Positions 42,326 to 53,055 of a stretch of DNA of 64,000 bases are shown one piece after another. The position numbers were made by a program, and so were the translations under genes. Location of the stretch: NCBI GenBank assembly GCA_964059195.1, contig CAXKWD010000006.1, positions 6,874,530 to 6,938,529 of the forward strand. Direction: 5' to 3'. The notes beneath the pieces were generated by a model. That model saw nothing but the letters and a program-made list of their open reading frames with translations. It made no database searches and was not told where the DNA came from. Position 1 is the first letter of the stretch. Every line of letters starts with the position of its first letter. Source of the DNA: Ectobius pallidus (taxonomy: Eukaryota; Arthropoda; Insecta; Blattodea; Ectobiidae).

Positions 42326-43193
42326 TTCATGCTATAATATGTAACTTGGTATCGTAAGTTTGGCTGCCAGCCATTTGTAGTTTTCAGTTCTCATTTCATG
42401 ATGTACCGATAATGATGTATAGTAATGATTCAAAGCTTTGGTACTTTAATTTCCCTTGTTTGATTTGTAAATTTTATCTGGGGAATTTTCCTTTCAGTTT
42501 GGTTTGTGCCCTCATTGTCCCGATTATTCTTTAGCTCTTTCCAAGTATCTGTGTAATTATTCTCCTGCTGTAATGTAGTTTGTTTTGGCAACCAGTTTTG
42601 TATCCGCTAACATCCCAAATTGGTGGCGGAATGTTAATGTATTTTATATTTTAAACAAAATGAATTAGTACCACCTACAGTAGCTTAAGTATTACCTGTT
42701 TTAATTATTACCTGTAAAAAAATGTATTTACAATTTTAATGCCTTTAATTAATAGATGTCAGATAAAGTAATGAAATACATATTAATGTTTAGTATCATC
42801 ATTCGGATTTTAAATTAAGTGACATCTTGAAAGGAAACTAACAAAAGCCTAAACTACTGCTATTTGTAAATTTAGTTTAATAATTATTTTAATGTGCTTC
42901 CTGTTTTTTTATTTTTAAAGTAAGCATCTATATTTATCCAAGTATAAATATAGATGTTTCAGATTGCACCGTCCCGTCCTGGGGAATCCTTCCTTGTTAA
43001 TACCTTTGGGTGGGCTCAGTGAACAACACTTTGAATTGTGGGAGGGTTTCTCCATTTAGGCTGCACGCTTTAACAAGAAGAGAGGTGAAGGAGCTTTCTA
43101 CCGGTGAAGAGCTAAGGGTACCAATCGAAACAACTTCTTCTGACCAATTAAGGTAACAAATTTAATAAGTGTGGGTTTAGTTAATTTTATGGG
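42326..43193. other. AT-rich spacer and GC-rich leader before the capsid-like ORF
   Basis: 42,326-42,950 is AT-rich without ORFs. From about 42,955 composition changes abruptly to mixed GC (CACCGTCCCGTCCTGGGG...), which probably marks the virus-derived segment's left edge or 5' leader. Confidence 0.4.
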
Positions 43194-46100
43194 GTGACGG
43201 TGGTGCAATCTTTTGGTACACAGAAGGGGTACGACCAGGGTGCTATGCTAGTCGTCTCAGATCCTCCGCCTCCCGTAGTACGGAAGGTGGAAGAGGAAGT
43301 GTTGCCTGCCCCCGAGCCGGTCGAAGAAGTGTTTCACGGTGATTTGCAGGCCGGGGAGAATGTATGGAACATACATGCAACGCAGGAGCCCGACAGCCTG
43401 AATACAGTGGAACAGGTACAGCACTGTATTTCATGGGGGCTACGTGTAGGAGTTGGAGAGTACCCAACGGCGTTGGGGAACAGGAGGATTCTGTCTGATT
43501 TAGAGACAGAGGAGCTCAGTCATACCTCCGAATGGGAGTTCGGAAAGGACAAATTTGCCCAGGGGTTCAGCAGGGATGTCACACGTAGACAGAGCGGGAC
43601 GACGGGTGAGAGGACAGAAGTGTCCGAGACGAAGAAGAGGGCCAGGAGCCACAACCTCACGGCGCGGGCGAGATTATTCGTCGAGGTTAGGTACCCAACC
43701 TAGCCGGATAGCGCCTTTCTTCGCAATAGTGGGAAAGAACTCAGCCTGGGGTACAGCAGTGGCCCGGGCTATAGTGGCTAAGACGGAAAAAGAACGTGAC
43801 CGTCTTGCAAGCAAGATCACCTTTCCCCACAGCATCGCAGGCCATGGCAGCATCAGTGGCCAGGGGCACGCTGGGTGTTGCCGCCGTGTGGGCCTCTCGT
43901 GACGAGAATCTGGTGGTGGACCGGGGCGGAAGGAAGCCCGGGAAGCAGGAACTGGAGTTTATGGAGGACGAATTAGATGAGAGGGGGGAGGATTTTGTTA
44001 GGGGAGGCTTGGTAGCTATATTATCGGCGGGAATCGCTGCTCCGATCCTATCTCATCGAGTTTGTCCCATCTGTTTACTCCAGCACTTGCGGAACGGGGA
44101 AATACAGGACGTAGACCTGGCTGAGGCGGGGGAGTCGCGTAGCATAGCGTGGCTTAAGGATCGGAGCCGTTTACCGGGTGAGGCAGGGCGCTGGATACAC
44201 GAGCTCGCCAAGCACCACAATAAGGAACAACATGCCTTGAATGGGAATATACTGTTCCAGTCGAGCGGAGGCGGAAGTCGGGAGGACGTTGCTCATAAGG
44301 CACAGCAGGCCGCCTGGGACCTCCCCATAGATTCGGAGGATATAACCGGGGATATGGTACGACACCTTAATACAGCGGAGCAACAACAGACAAAAGTTAG
44401 CGCTGTTAATCACAACTATGAGGTTTGGGTGCTACCAACTGAGAATGGAACGCTACACCAACAGCTATTCTCATGGAACGAATGGGACGAGGCAGGGGGC
44501 GAACTTCCTCCCCTACCATTACCCGGGGTAGGAAGAGCTGAGATGATAGTGCCCCAAGGGGAAAGGGTACTACGAGAGCTGGTTGTTGGGGCAGATAGAC
44601 CGGCCCCACCGGTAGGGGCACCCCAGCGGAGGCGGAACAAGCACATCACCCTGTGGTCGCCGCGGCCATACGTGCTGCCCAAGGCGCTAGGAGGCGCAAG
44701 GCACCAGGCCCGATACCTAGGCTACCGGCACGTGTAAGGAAAGATCCCCCCCCGCGGACACGTCGTGCACATCTTGGAGACGTTTGCCAGACTGCCCAGG
44801 TATACACAACAACCCGAGAGGTGGGAAGTCAACGTGCTGGATGAGGAGGAGCTTGAGAACCGGCGTAGGATGGTGTTCGCCGTTGCTTTTCGCCTAGCGC
44901 TCGGGATACGTCTGGGGATGTGGCATGAGGCGTTATGGATTGGGGTAGGGGAGGATCCCCACCTGGAACATGGGGCTCTTGTACTTAGCGGGTACGGAAA
45001 GACGCTCCATGATGAATTGGCTGATGAACGGTCCAATAATACCGCCGTGAATGATAGGCTCCACTATTCAGTCTTCGGCTATATGGTCGGAGCAGGGCTC
45101 ATCGTAAATACCGTCACGACCGATTTCCGGCTCATCGGGACCGATTATAGGCGGTTAGCGTTGAAGGCGGTATTATATAACCGTCTAAGAGACCAGACGT
45201 TTACCCAGCCCACAGGGGTACCTTGGGCGGCGGCAGCTAAAGAGCCCTGGTTCTCCGACCAGGTGTCGCTGATTGATATTTGGGAATTAAATTTCCAGTG
45301 TATATCTATTTCCGCCAGAACACTTAATTCGTGGATGAGGTTCGGAGAATTCATCGAGGTGATCCCCCCGGGGGATGACCCGAACGCCCGGGAACAGTGG
45401 AGGTTCAATGATCCCGAGGTTGTGATTATCGGGCTAGATCACAACATGAACGACACAGCTGCAGGGTGGGCCCTATGGACGGTCACCCACCTAACTTACC
45501 CGCTGGTTTGGACAGTAGAACAAAACCACATCCAGCAAGTGGGAAATCCCGTAGTGGAGTGGCACACATTTGCAAAGACCGCAGGCTTGGTGGATCTAAG
45601 TGATAGCCCGAGTTAGATTATCTTCCTGTCTCCCTCCGACGTCACCCGTAACATCACTATTGGAGGGATATTGTTACCGGTCATCCAGGCTCCACGTTTT
45701 CAAGAACACGGGGATCCCATCCCGGCTCACCCAGCTAACGACATCATTGAGGGATGTCTGGACATCGTCCTGCATAGCAGGACTTCACTCCCAGTAGTGT
45801 TCGACAGGATTGTCAGTGACAAGTTCCTACGTGGGATAAATTGGCTAGAAGTTGAGAACCTGGCCAACACACTGACAGTGAGGTTTCCCCGTCAACCGGA
45901 AGGGGTGAGGGACACCTACGACAACAGGCCCCAGGTTAGGTGCACGGGCGCACCAGAATTAGTCCTTCGCGCGGCCTATCCAGGGGTGGAACCTCTGGAA
46001 GAAGCTGGAGATTGGCCCGTATTCGGGCATGTAGATGCCGTCAACTGCTTCGACCACGTATTTGCTCCTAGGGGGATCGCTAACCTTAACCCCGCACTTA

Positions 46101-46522
46101 GGGTGGGAGCTTGGAACAACTTACGATACCAAGTTACATATTATAGCATGAAATTGGCCGAACTGGGGCTCTTGACAGGAACCTGCTTCTATGACACCAT
46201 GAATGAGGAGCAAGAAGACAGGGTCGCCGAGATCAAGGTGAGTAGTAACCGGGACGGGTGTTACAGGGCTGCGCTCTTTAGAAGGGCGACAGAAGAGTGG
46301 AAACGGTCCCAATACCTTGCGGACGAAATACTTCAGCCCGACTAATTTCCCGTAATGGGAGGGCATTGGGACGAAACCATCTACTGCCCCGATAAGAACT
46401 TCCCAGGGCTAGCGCACGTGGTAGCGTTCTGGTTGGGGCGTTCCACTGTGCGCTGGAGTTGGGACGTAACTCGGTGGGTTGACAGAAGCATGTCATATAC
46501 GGGTATTAGAACTTCACCCTAG
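43194..46522 (+). pseudogene. Endogenous totivirus-like capsid ORF, broken
   Basis: About 3.3 kb of GC-rich coding DNA with no related host gene. It is open in frame 43,194-43,703, then shifts frame near 43,690 and again near 43,830, then stays in one frame to 46,522 with internal stops at 44,735, 45,614 and 46,343. The summed length (about 1,100 codons) suits a dsRNA-virus coat protein. Motifs such as LDHNMNDTAAGWALWTVTHL and the abundance of Trp, Arg and Gly recall arthropod toti-like virus capsids, from memory. No RdRp is present. Coat protein of a dsRNA virus could only enter the genome through reverse transcription, so this would be an endogenous viral element. I would keep 'unknown virus-like structural protein' as the alternative. 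Confidence 0.5.
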
Positions 46523-46589
46523 ATGTGGTGGTCTGACTTGTCGGCAGCGACTCACACTGTCCCACTTGACGCGACCCCATACAGACTTA

Positions 46590-47281
46590 ACAAACAGGGA
46601 AGCCAAAAATAATATGCACGAAAGGCAACTCGAGTACAGGGGAGAAATAAACTATTAAGAATGCCCCAGGATGGATTACATGACTAAAAGGGGGAAGGAT
46701 ACAAGAATTCCACTAAACTGAACCCACACTATTTTAGCGACCTACATATTGAATTACAAGGGGGAAGAAAACCAAAACTAATTAGCTCAAATTAAAGAAG
46801 ATATCGTGAAGTACTAATTCTCACCTCTTTCCAAGATCAAAGACCTGCATAAGATTGAAAAACACCCGGCCTTTCCTCACCAGAGGAAGGTTGGTAGCAG
46901 ACGACATCATGGCTGACCAGTTTAGACAAAGATAATCTCAAACCCCAAACATACATGCACACCAAACAGCCACAAAACTAGTACAATAAAGGGAGAAGGG
47001 AAATTCGCCAAAAATTACACAAGAAAAATATTTTAAGTAATGATGAACGATGAAACAGCTATATAAGAGTCTGTTTACATATTTTTGCTATGTAAAACTG
47101 ATGTAGGAAAGCCGCCATTAGCATGAGACTGCATACAGAGAAGGAAGAGACAGCTCCCGCCATCTGTCGAGAACACACGCAACTACTGCAGGATTCCCTT
47201 CTTCGCAACTAGATGGCAGAGCCAGGCAGTTCATGTTATAAAGCCAGAGACTCAGTGTTTCTCTTAACTTTTCCTTTACTC
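46590..47281 (-). repeat. Right arm of the 5.64-kb element
   Basis: Inverted copy of 41,642-42,325. Its outer part (47,213 onward, plus strand) creates a spurious ORF start. Confidence 0.85.
46825..46910 (-). CDS. First-exon-like ORF in right arm
   Basis: Identical in translation to 41,997-42,082 but on the minus strand, with the same donor. Both copies therefore point toward the capsid-like ORF from opposite sides. Confidence 0.4.
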
Positions 47282-47283
47282 AG

Positions 47284-47784
47284 CTCATCACCCAACCCAT
47301 CCCCAAGGTCAGCTGAAATCACTCCAGATGCAACTGACAGTGACGACTCCGACGGTGCGAGCCCCATATATGGTATGAGGATAGACAGAAAAAGAAGGCT
47401 AGGGACTATGATGCCGCAGCCAACCCAGCTGCAGCAGCGAACAAGAAGGCAGATGCTCAAGTGCAGGCTGAAGAAGCGCAGGAAGCTCTGGCCACTGGTA
47501 TTGCCGTGGTGGCACATAACCGAACTAACCCCTTTAGCGACACAGCATCATCAGATTCCGAACTGGATGCTGGTTTGATACAGAGACTTAATGGACTCAC
47601 TTGCTTCACTATAGGCTATCGCAATTATATCAGAAATCCTAAGTGGTCCATGAGTATCTCTTATAATATGCTCAATGTTACAGTACTGAATGCATGGCTA
47701 TTATGGAGGATGGCTGAAAAATCTTCCATGGACCTATTGGAGTTCAAGAGGAGGGTTGTGAGCCGTGAAAAACGGCTCATTTGA
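47284..47784 (+). pseudogene. Ala/Lys-rich exon fused to a piggyBac-like C-terminus
   Basis: An acceptor-like TTCCTTTACTCAG precedes 47,284. The frame reads DATDSDDSDGASPIYG, shifts near 47,370, then KKKARDYDAAANPAAAANKKADAQ, EEAQEALATG, and NPFSDTASSDSELDAG. From 47,580 it reads FTIGYRNYIRNPKWSMSISYNMLNVTVLNAWLLWRM ... DLLEFKRRV, a close fit to the end of the piggyBac DDE domain (kKW-----yn-ldv--vNawllyr). Stop at 47,782. Possibly a gene interrupted by the palindromic element, with the Ala-rich part at 41,053-41,643 on the other side. Confidence 0.45.
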
Positions 47785-48900
47785 TTATATTAAAGTCTTT
47801 CACTAATTGTTGCCAACTGCTCTTAACTTCAGGGAGGTAAAATCATGTTTTGACCCACTCTAAACACCGTGGTTCTCGGTAATTCTTAATAGCGCTCTTA
47901 GACTGCACTGCCATCTGGTGAAATGCTAGGGAGTAGAGGCTGGTACAAGCGACCGGCAGTTGGGATCTATTGCTCGCGACAGGAACATGTAACTTGAGTT
48001 TGAGTGTTTTGGTGGGCGTTGCTGCCGTACATCACGATGTCTGGAGACGACGGCAAAGCTGGGTGAGACCTATCCATATTCTTTTCAATGTTAATAGTGA
48101 TTCAAATCTAAATTTTGTGCTCACCCGTTTCGGCTATCTAAATTTCCGTTTCTGAAAATATATATTAAATAATTTTTGTTGAATAAGTTATTTTTCCGGT
48201 CAAGTTTGGATCTTTTGAAATTACGCCTACACCATCTAAATTTCTTGTAATTTTGCTTTGTTCACTTCTGTTTTTCTTCAAACTAATTATATCACGTCCG
48301 TCCGTTGTGTAACTTCTATTTCACGTTCTTCGCCTTTCCGAAAACAGTAATTCAGTATTTTTCGCCAGACAACCGACATTAGCATGGTTTAGAGTGGGTT
48401 TTGTGAAGTATTTTTTCAGCACAGACACCATTTAGAGTTTTGAGATTGCCATATGCTTTGAAGTTGTAGATAATCTAGGAACTTACTGGGGTTTTCTAAT
48501 CATGGGGAATACTAGCCAGTATGTACAGGGTGTTCTCGAAAGTATTGTACTTATTTGCGGCAATGAGCCTGGGTTTTAGGGGATTTTTTTAGAGACGGTT
48601 TTCTCAAAAGGGTGCATTTAGAATTATTGTGGTGTATTTCGCCCGTGCTCTAGGTTGTTGTACACAACAGAAAATATATATACAGTTTTATGCTTAGTCA
48701 TCCCAAGGTTATTTCCAAGAAATAAAAAGGTCGTTCTTACAAATATATATATTGTCTCACAATGTTGTAATTCTAAATTTGTTAAAACTGTTAATAAAAT
48801 TGTTACACAAAAATATCTTTCCATATACATATATTTACTAAAAAACTCTTTTTGGGTAATTCATATTAACCTGTCCAGTGTTCATTTCGTCATAATGGGT
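47785..48900. other. Mostly non-coding; one first-exon-like ORF
   Basis: 48,037-48,062 reads MSGDDGKAG from ATG into a donor (GG|GTGAGACC) after a GC-rich 5' leader, possibly another detached host 5' exon. An ACAGGGTGTTCTCGAAAG motif at 48,526 resembles the end of an unidentified DNA element. The rest is AT-rich. Confidence 0.35.
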
Positions 48901-48984
48901 GCCCAGTATTTGAAGGTTAAACAGTAGCGTCACTAATTTAGCTAGAATGGTCGAACCCAGGTCTACTACACAAAATCATATGTC

Positions 48985-49290
48985 CTAAGCTTCCAACATA
49001 TGTAACTGTCCCCGATGGGACAGTTGCAATAAGTCTCATTTATAGTGGAAAAGCCCCAGAATCTTTGGGCGAGAAAGGTCGTCCAAGCAGCAACCAAAAT
49101 TCACTTCCACTAAGAAACCTTGTCAAGGTGTTCTACAGGAAATGACAACGAATAGATTTGGAGATTTTTTCAAAACAAAAAGTGTTGCTAAAAATTGCAG
49201 ACAGATGTGATAAGTACCGTAAAAGCCGAACAAGATATATCTGGATGAAATGTATTGTGCCGCTTTGCTTTGAGTGTTCTGAATAAAGGT
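48985..49290 (+). pseudogene. piggyBac-like C-terminal cysteine-rich tail, decayed
   Basis: The frame near 49,070 reads GEKGRPSSNQNSLPLRN; after a stop, ADRCDKYRKSRTRYIWMKCIVPLCFEC gives a C ... C-X4-C-X2-C pattern like the zinc-binding tail of piggyBac transposases. Only the tail is present and its first cysteines are eroded. May belong with the DDE end at 47,580-47,784. Confidence 0.4.
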
Positions 49291-49949
49291 AAAATATGAA
49301 TATTTATGGACACATGCTGTTCAATAAATTTTTCATTTTGTTTTATATTCATACAAAACTTCTTTTCATCTTCATGTGCACTAGAACTTTATTACATTAC
49401 ATTGTTCCACCTTGTGCATGATGTCTTCATATGAGGATGCCTTATTTTGGCCAAATTTTAAAAAATAACTCATGACAACGTATGACATTTTATTTGTATG
49501 TGTTTAATGATACAAAAACAGGTGTTAAATATTTTTTGTCTATTAATTTTAAAAATCATACATGAGAGGGTTAATACGAGTCACTGTTTTACTCAAGCAC
49601 AACGCTTCACTGTATGAGGTTCACTGAACTGTTTCTTCTTGTAACGCAAGAACGCAACCCTCTCTTCTGCATTGGAAACCAACAAGCTTCCTCTATCTAG
49701 TGACGGAAGGTTGTACTAGTGCGGGGTAAGGTAACTTGTTGAGACTTGTTTAAAAATATATCACAAAATTACCTGTATCACAAAAATACCTTACCTACAG
49801 GGGTTTTCTGGGCCAAGGAATTCGAATCTGAGATCGCTTTTACCAGGCGACGCTATCTAATCGTGGTATGTAGTCCACGTGATTTAGGTGTTAATAAATA
49901 TAATGATTTAACTATTATGCTCTTAATTTTTAATTTTTGAAATAATTAT

Positions 49950-49977
49950 CGTGGGCAAAGCCGCAGGCAAATGCTAG
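49950..49977 (+). mobile_element. Helitron 3' terminus
   Basis: CGTGGGCAAAGCCGCAGGC-AAATG-CTAG|T: an imperfect hairpin, short spacer and CTAG end before T, the typical 3' end of an arthropod Helitron family. The 5' end was not located within the preceding AT-rich DNA. Confidence 0.6.
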
Positions 49978-50285
49978 TATTACTATATTACGAAAAAAAA
50001 ATTGAAAACAATTCACGCTGTTATCTTTTTTCTGTAGCGCTCTCTCTCTCTCCTTATTAAGGTTCTCATATTTGTTTAAACGTTTAGATGAGGATGTTTT
50101 TAAAATAAACAAATCACGTTAAGTTAATATTATTATTACGAGAAAATTTATTTACTAAGCCTTCTATATTTTACAAGAATAAAAAACAAATTCCACAGTA
50201 AAAAATCTAATTGTTGAGAACACAAGGAGGATTTTAACAGGTTATGATAAATATTACGATTTTATTTTTTTATTTTTTATTTTTA
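49978..50285. other. AT-rich spacer
   Basis: CT microsatellite at 50,039-50,053; otherwise nothing recognised. Confidence 0.35.
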
Positions 50286-50290
50286 GAAAA

Positions 50291-50738
50291 ATGAACCCTG
50301 TTGTTATTGATTTAACAAGAGAAGAAGCTGAAGGTAGATGTCGGTCTGTAAGATATGTGACACACACACCACATATATACATAATTATGTTTGTTATTAT
50401 TATAATTATTACTATTATTATTGTTATTATTATCATCCTTAATATTTCAGCTCGGAAGCAACGACTGTAAGGGTCCCTGCGCTAAACCGTGAACTTTTAG
50501 AATACGTTGAAAATCTTCCAGATGTACAACCTCCTCAAGCCCCTCCGCAGTTCCCTTGCGGTCACTCAAACCATGAAGAGAGAATAGAGGATATACACTC
50601 CTCTATTTTTCATTCCATTATATGCAATGGTATTGTACATAATACGATGTGCTTGTACCCCACAGCCCAATACGAATTTATGTCATGGGGTAGGGAATGT
50701 CACTAACTGCGACATTTTTCTAAGTAATGGCATCGAGG
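50291..50738 (+). pseudogene. Candidate two-exon gene fragment with a SIM-like motif
   Basis: ATG 50,291 gives MNPVVIDLTREEAEGRCRS and then a donor TCTGTAAGATA (50,348). VVIDLT is a consensus SUMO-interacting core. After an acceptor, TATTTCAG at 50,443-50,450, an exon runs to donor GAGGTAAGC at about 50,737. One frame of it reads TTVRVPALNRELLEYVENLPDV-PP, while others carry scattered cysteines. The spliced frame hits a stop quickly, so either I have the wrong junction or it is broken. No family assigned. Confidence 0.3.
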
Positions 50739-50739
50739 T

Positions 50740-51370
50740 AAGCATTTTATGTTGTTCTGTCTCTTATTCTTTTAAATTGTGTATGCTTTATTTTAAATGT
50801 TTAATCGTTTATCTTTATAAAACATATTTTCACTTCGTAATTTAAAATTTAAAAGGAACTCATTAGATAAGGGTAAAAAAATCTATTTTAAAAGGATTAA
50901 GTTATGTGTTTTTCAGTTCCGCATCCCATGTAGTTAATTTTTTCTTTACCAATATTAATGGATACCTTTCGTCAGAAAAAAAAAGTTTTCATATAAATCA
51001 TTTTAAGATAGTGTTGAAACATAGCTAAACATGTGATTAATCAACTTTTTGATTCTTATCAAGAATGTGTTAGTTTTCTCAGAATTTGGAGAAATAACAT
51101 GATACATATACCTATCATCTTGATCATTTTTAACCATTAATGTACACTGTTCTGATGATATCATTACGCATAACATTCGAATCTCATTGCTTACTCCATC
51201 ACAATCTGGGCGCAGAATATTGTCTTCAGGACCAGAGTTCTATGGATTTCGTAGGTTAGCTTTTTGCCATAATCTGAAATTCACGATCATCACAAGAATA
51301 TAACATGTCAGACTGATCTTTCCTGAATTGCTTTCGAATAATCTTAACCCCTATCAATCTTAACATCCAA
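50740..51370. other. AT-rich spacer
   Basis: No coding or repeat signal recognised. Confidence 0.35.
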
Positions 51371-52100
51371 TTCACTATGGAAACGGAGAAAGAAAACAGC
51401 ATAGCTTTCCTCGATGTTCTAGTTATGAGGACGGCGGACCTTCGCTTGGAAACAGACTCACACAGACCGTTATCTCCACAAAACCTCAAATCACCACCCC
51501 AGACAAAAATTCGGAATCATAAGGACACTAGTCAACCGCGCTTACAAGATTTTCCAGCCTAATAATTTAAAACCAGAACTACAGCATCTTGATAAAGCGC
51601 TTCGTGCCAATGGCTATTCTGGGAAGGAAATCCAGCACGCGAGCCACCCCAGACGGCCAGCGACCAGGGGAAAAAGAAAAGAGACAGACAGCTATAGCCT
51701 TTCTACCATACAAAAAACAAGTGACAGATCGAATTGGCAAGCTACTAGATACCTATGGCGTCAAGACGGTATACAGACCCACCAAGAAGATAAAGGACAT
51801 GCTTCGATCTGCTAAGGACAAGCGCCACCCACACACAGCGGCAGGTGTTTATAGAATTCCATGTAGTTGTAGTCAGGTCTACGAAGCATAGCCACAAGAT
51901 TAAAAGAACACAACCGACACAGTCGACTGGGCCAGATGGAGAAGTCGTCGGTTGCGGAGCACTCTTTATTGCATGGCCATGATGTTCATTACGGGGACAC
52001 AGAAGTACTCTCTACTACCACTACTTACCATGCCCGTATACAGCGGGAAGCAATTGAAATTTGAATTCTGTCATGATGGTCCTGATTTCCACCGTATAAT
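51371..52100 (+). pseudogene. Penelope-like element, plus strand, 5' portion of split copy
   Basis: 51,377-51,562 reads ETEKENSIAFLDVLVMRTADLRL (RT end motif, FLDV) and HRPLSPQN. Shifted frames follow with a LKPELQHLDKALRANGYS block, then GVYRIPCSCSQVYEA (GIY-YIG start) and TRLKEHNRHSRLGQMEKSSVAEHSLLHGHDV. Frameshifts near 51,560, 51,640 and 51,890. The element is split by a minus-strand PLE at about 52,103 and continues at 54,833. Confidence 0.7.
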
Positions 52101-52217
52101 GTATTTACACAAGAATAAAATAAAATTGTTTCTAGCGGATCAAATGTATTTATTTGTCTTTTCTACAAAACACACAACGTTTCGGTCATAACCATTAGAC
52201 CTTCTTCAGTTGACTGT

Positions 52218-52880
52218 TTATAAGAAAAACAAGAGAATTAGGCTCTCAATTGTCCGTGTCATAACAACCGCTTCCGTTATGAGTAGAATGCGCACAATTA
52301 GAATTAAACAAAAAATTGGTATTCCGGAAATGCTTGTCAATCCAATCCCCAGGTATCTCATACGGGGACTCTTCCATACCATCCATAGGTGGAAGTGGAA
52401 AGTGTACAACACGTTTACTCTTTTTTGTTCTCTTGATGACCCCAACCACTCGTCACCCAAGTCACCGTCAAACCTGTTCAAAACGGAATCTTGATTGCAC
52501 CCAATATTCCACGCTTTGCATACTTTTCTCCTAATGACATCATCCTCTACCTTTAAAATCTTCAAAGCACCCATATGATGATTATCCTCGATCAAGTGTT
52601 GGCTAAGGCCAGTAGAAGTTTTTCCACACCTAATGTCCCTCTCGTGCTCACGCAGTCTGATTTTAAATGATCTACCCGTTTCGCCAATGTAAAATCTATC
52701 ACAATCCAAACATGAGATGGAATATACCCCTGGATATTCCATTCTGTCCATATTTCTGCCAAACCTTTTATATTCAGAAAATATGTTCTCAATCGTTCTA
52801 TTGGTTTTGTAAGCCGGTACCAACTCAAACTTTCGGAAAACCCTCTCATAACGCTCACTTATGCCTGGGTGGTATGCCAT
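52218..52880 (-). pseudogene. PLE GIY-YIG endonuclease region
   Basis: Open 220-codon frame beginning after a stop that follows NIKYV. PGVYSISCLDCDRFYIGETGRSFKIRLREHERDI is the GIY-YIG core (with the C-X2-C insert), LSQHLIEDNHHM and NRFDGDLGDEW lie downstream. Shares its frame with the connector ORF apart from the stop at about 52,881. Confidence 0.8.
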
Positions 52881-53055
52881 TCACACATACTTAATATTGG
52901 GGTCCTTAAACTCTTTATCTCTATCCCTATGTTTTTCAGCTTCCTTCCATATTACATCCATTCTTCTTGTGTCATAACCATTAATCCTAGCTAATCGAAA
53001 AATCTCCCTTTTTTCAAAATTTAAATCATCGGAGTTGTTACACAACTTTAAGGCT

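Larger units (their letters stand above)
41642..47281. mobile_element. 5.64-kb palindromic-armed element holding a virus-like ORF
   Basis: GAGTAAAGGAAAAG at 41,642 is mirrored by CTTTTCCTTTACTC ending at 47,281 (the inner bases differ by one substitution). AGCT flanks both sides (41,638-41,641; 47,282-47,285), either a 4-bp target duplication or, since AGCT is itself palindromic, part of the inverted repeat. Arms of about 685-690 bp enclose 4.3 kb. No transposase is visible inside; the only large coding content is a broken capsid-like ORF. It could be a non-autonomous long-arm transposon that took up an endogenous viral element, or an inverted duplication made at integration. Confidence 0.6.

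Noticed and set aside
43243..45036. Minus-strand ORFs across the capsid-like region (43,243-43,467; 44,171-44,413; 44,722-45,036)
   Set aside because: High GC lengthens antisense frames; the plus frame is much longer and continuous across stops.
47213..47290. ORF start MAEPGSSCYKARDSVFLL
   Set aside because: Lies in the inverted arm; the mirror copy at 41,640-41,710 shows no conserved coding, so the start is spurious.
48037..48062. Histone-like first exon (MSGDDGKAG)
   Set aside because: Nine residues are too few to assign; mentioned only as an unassigned exon-like ORF.
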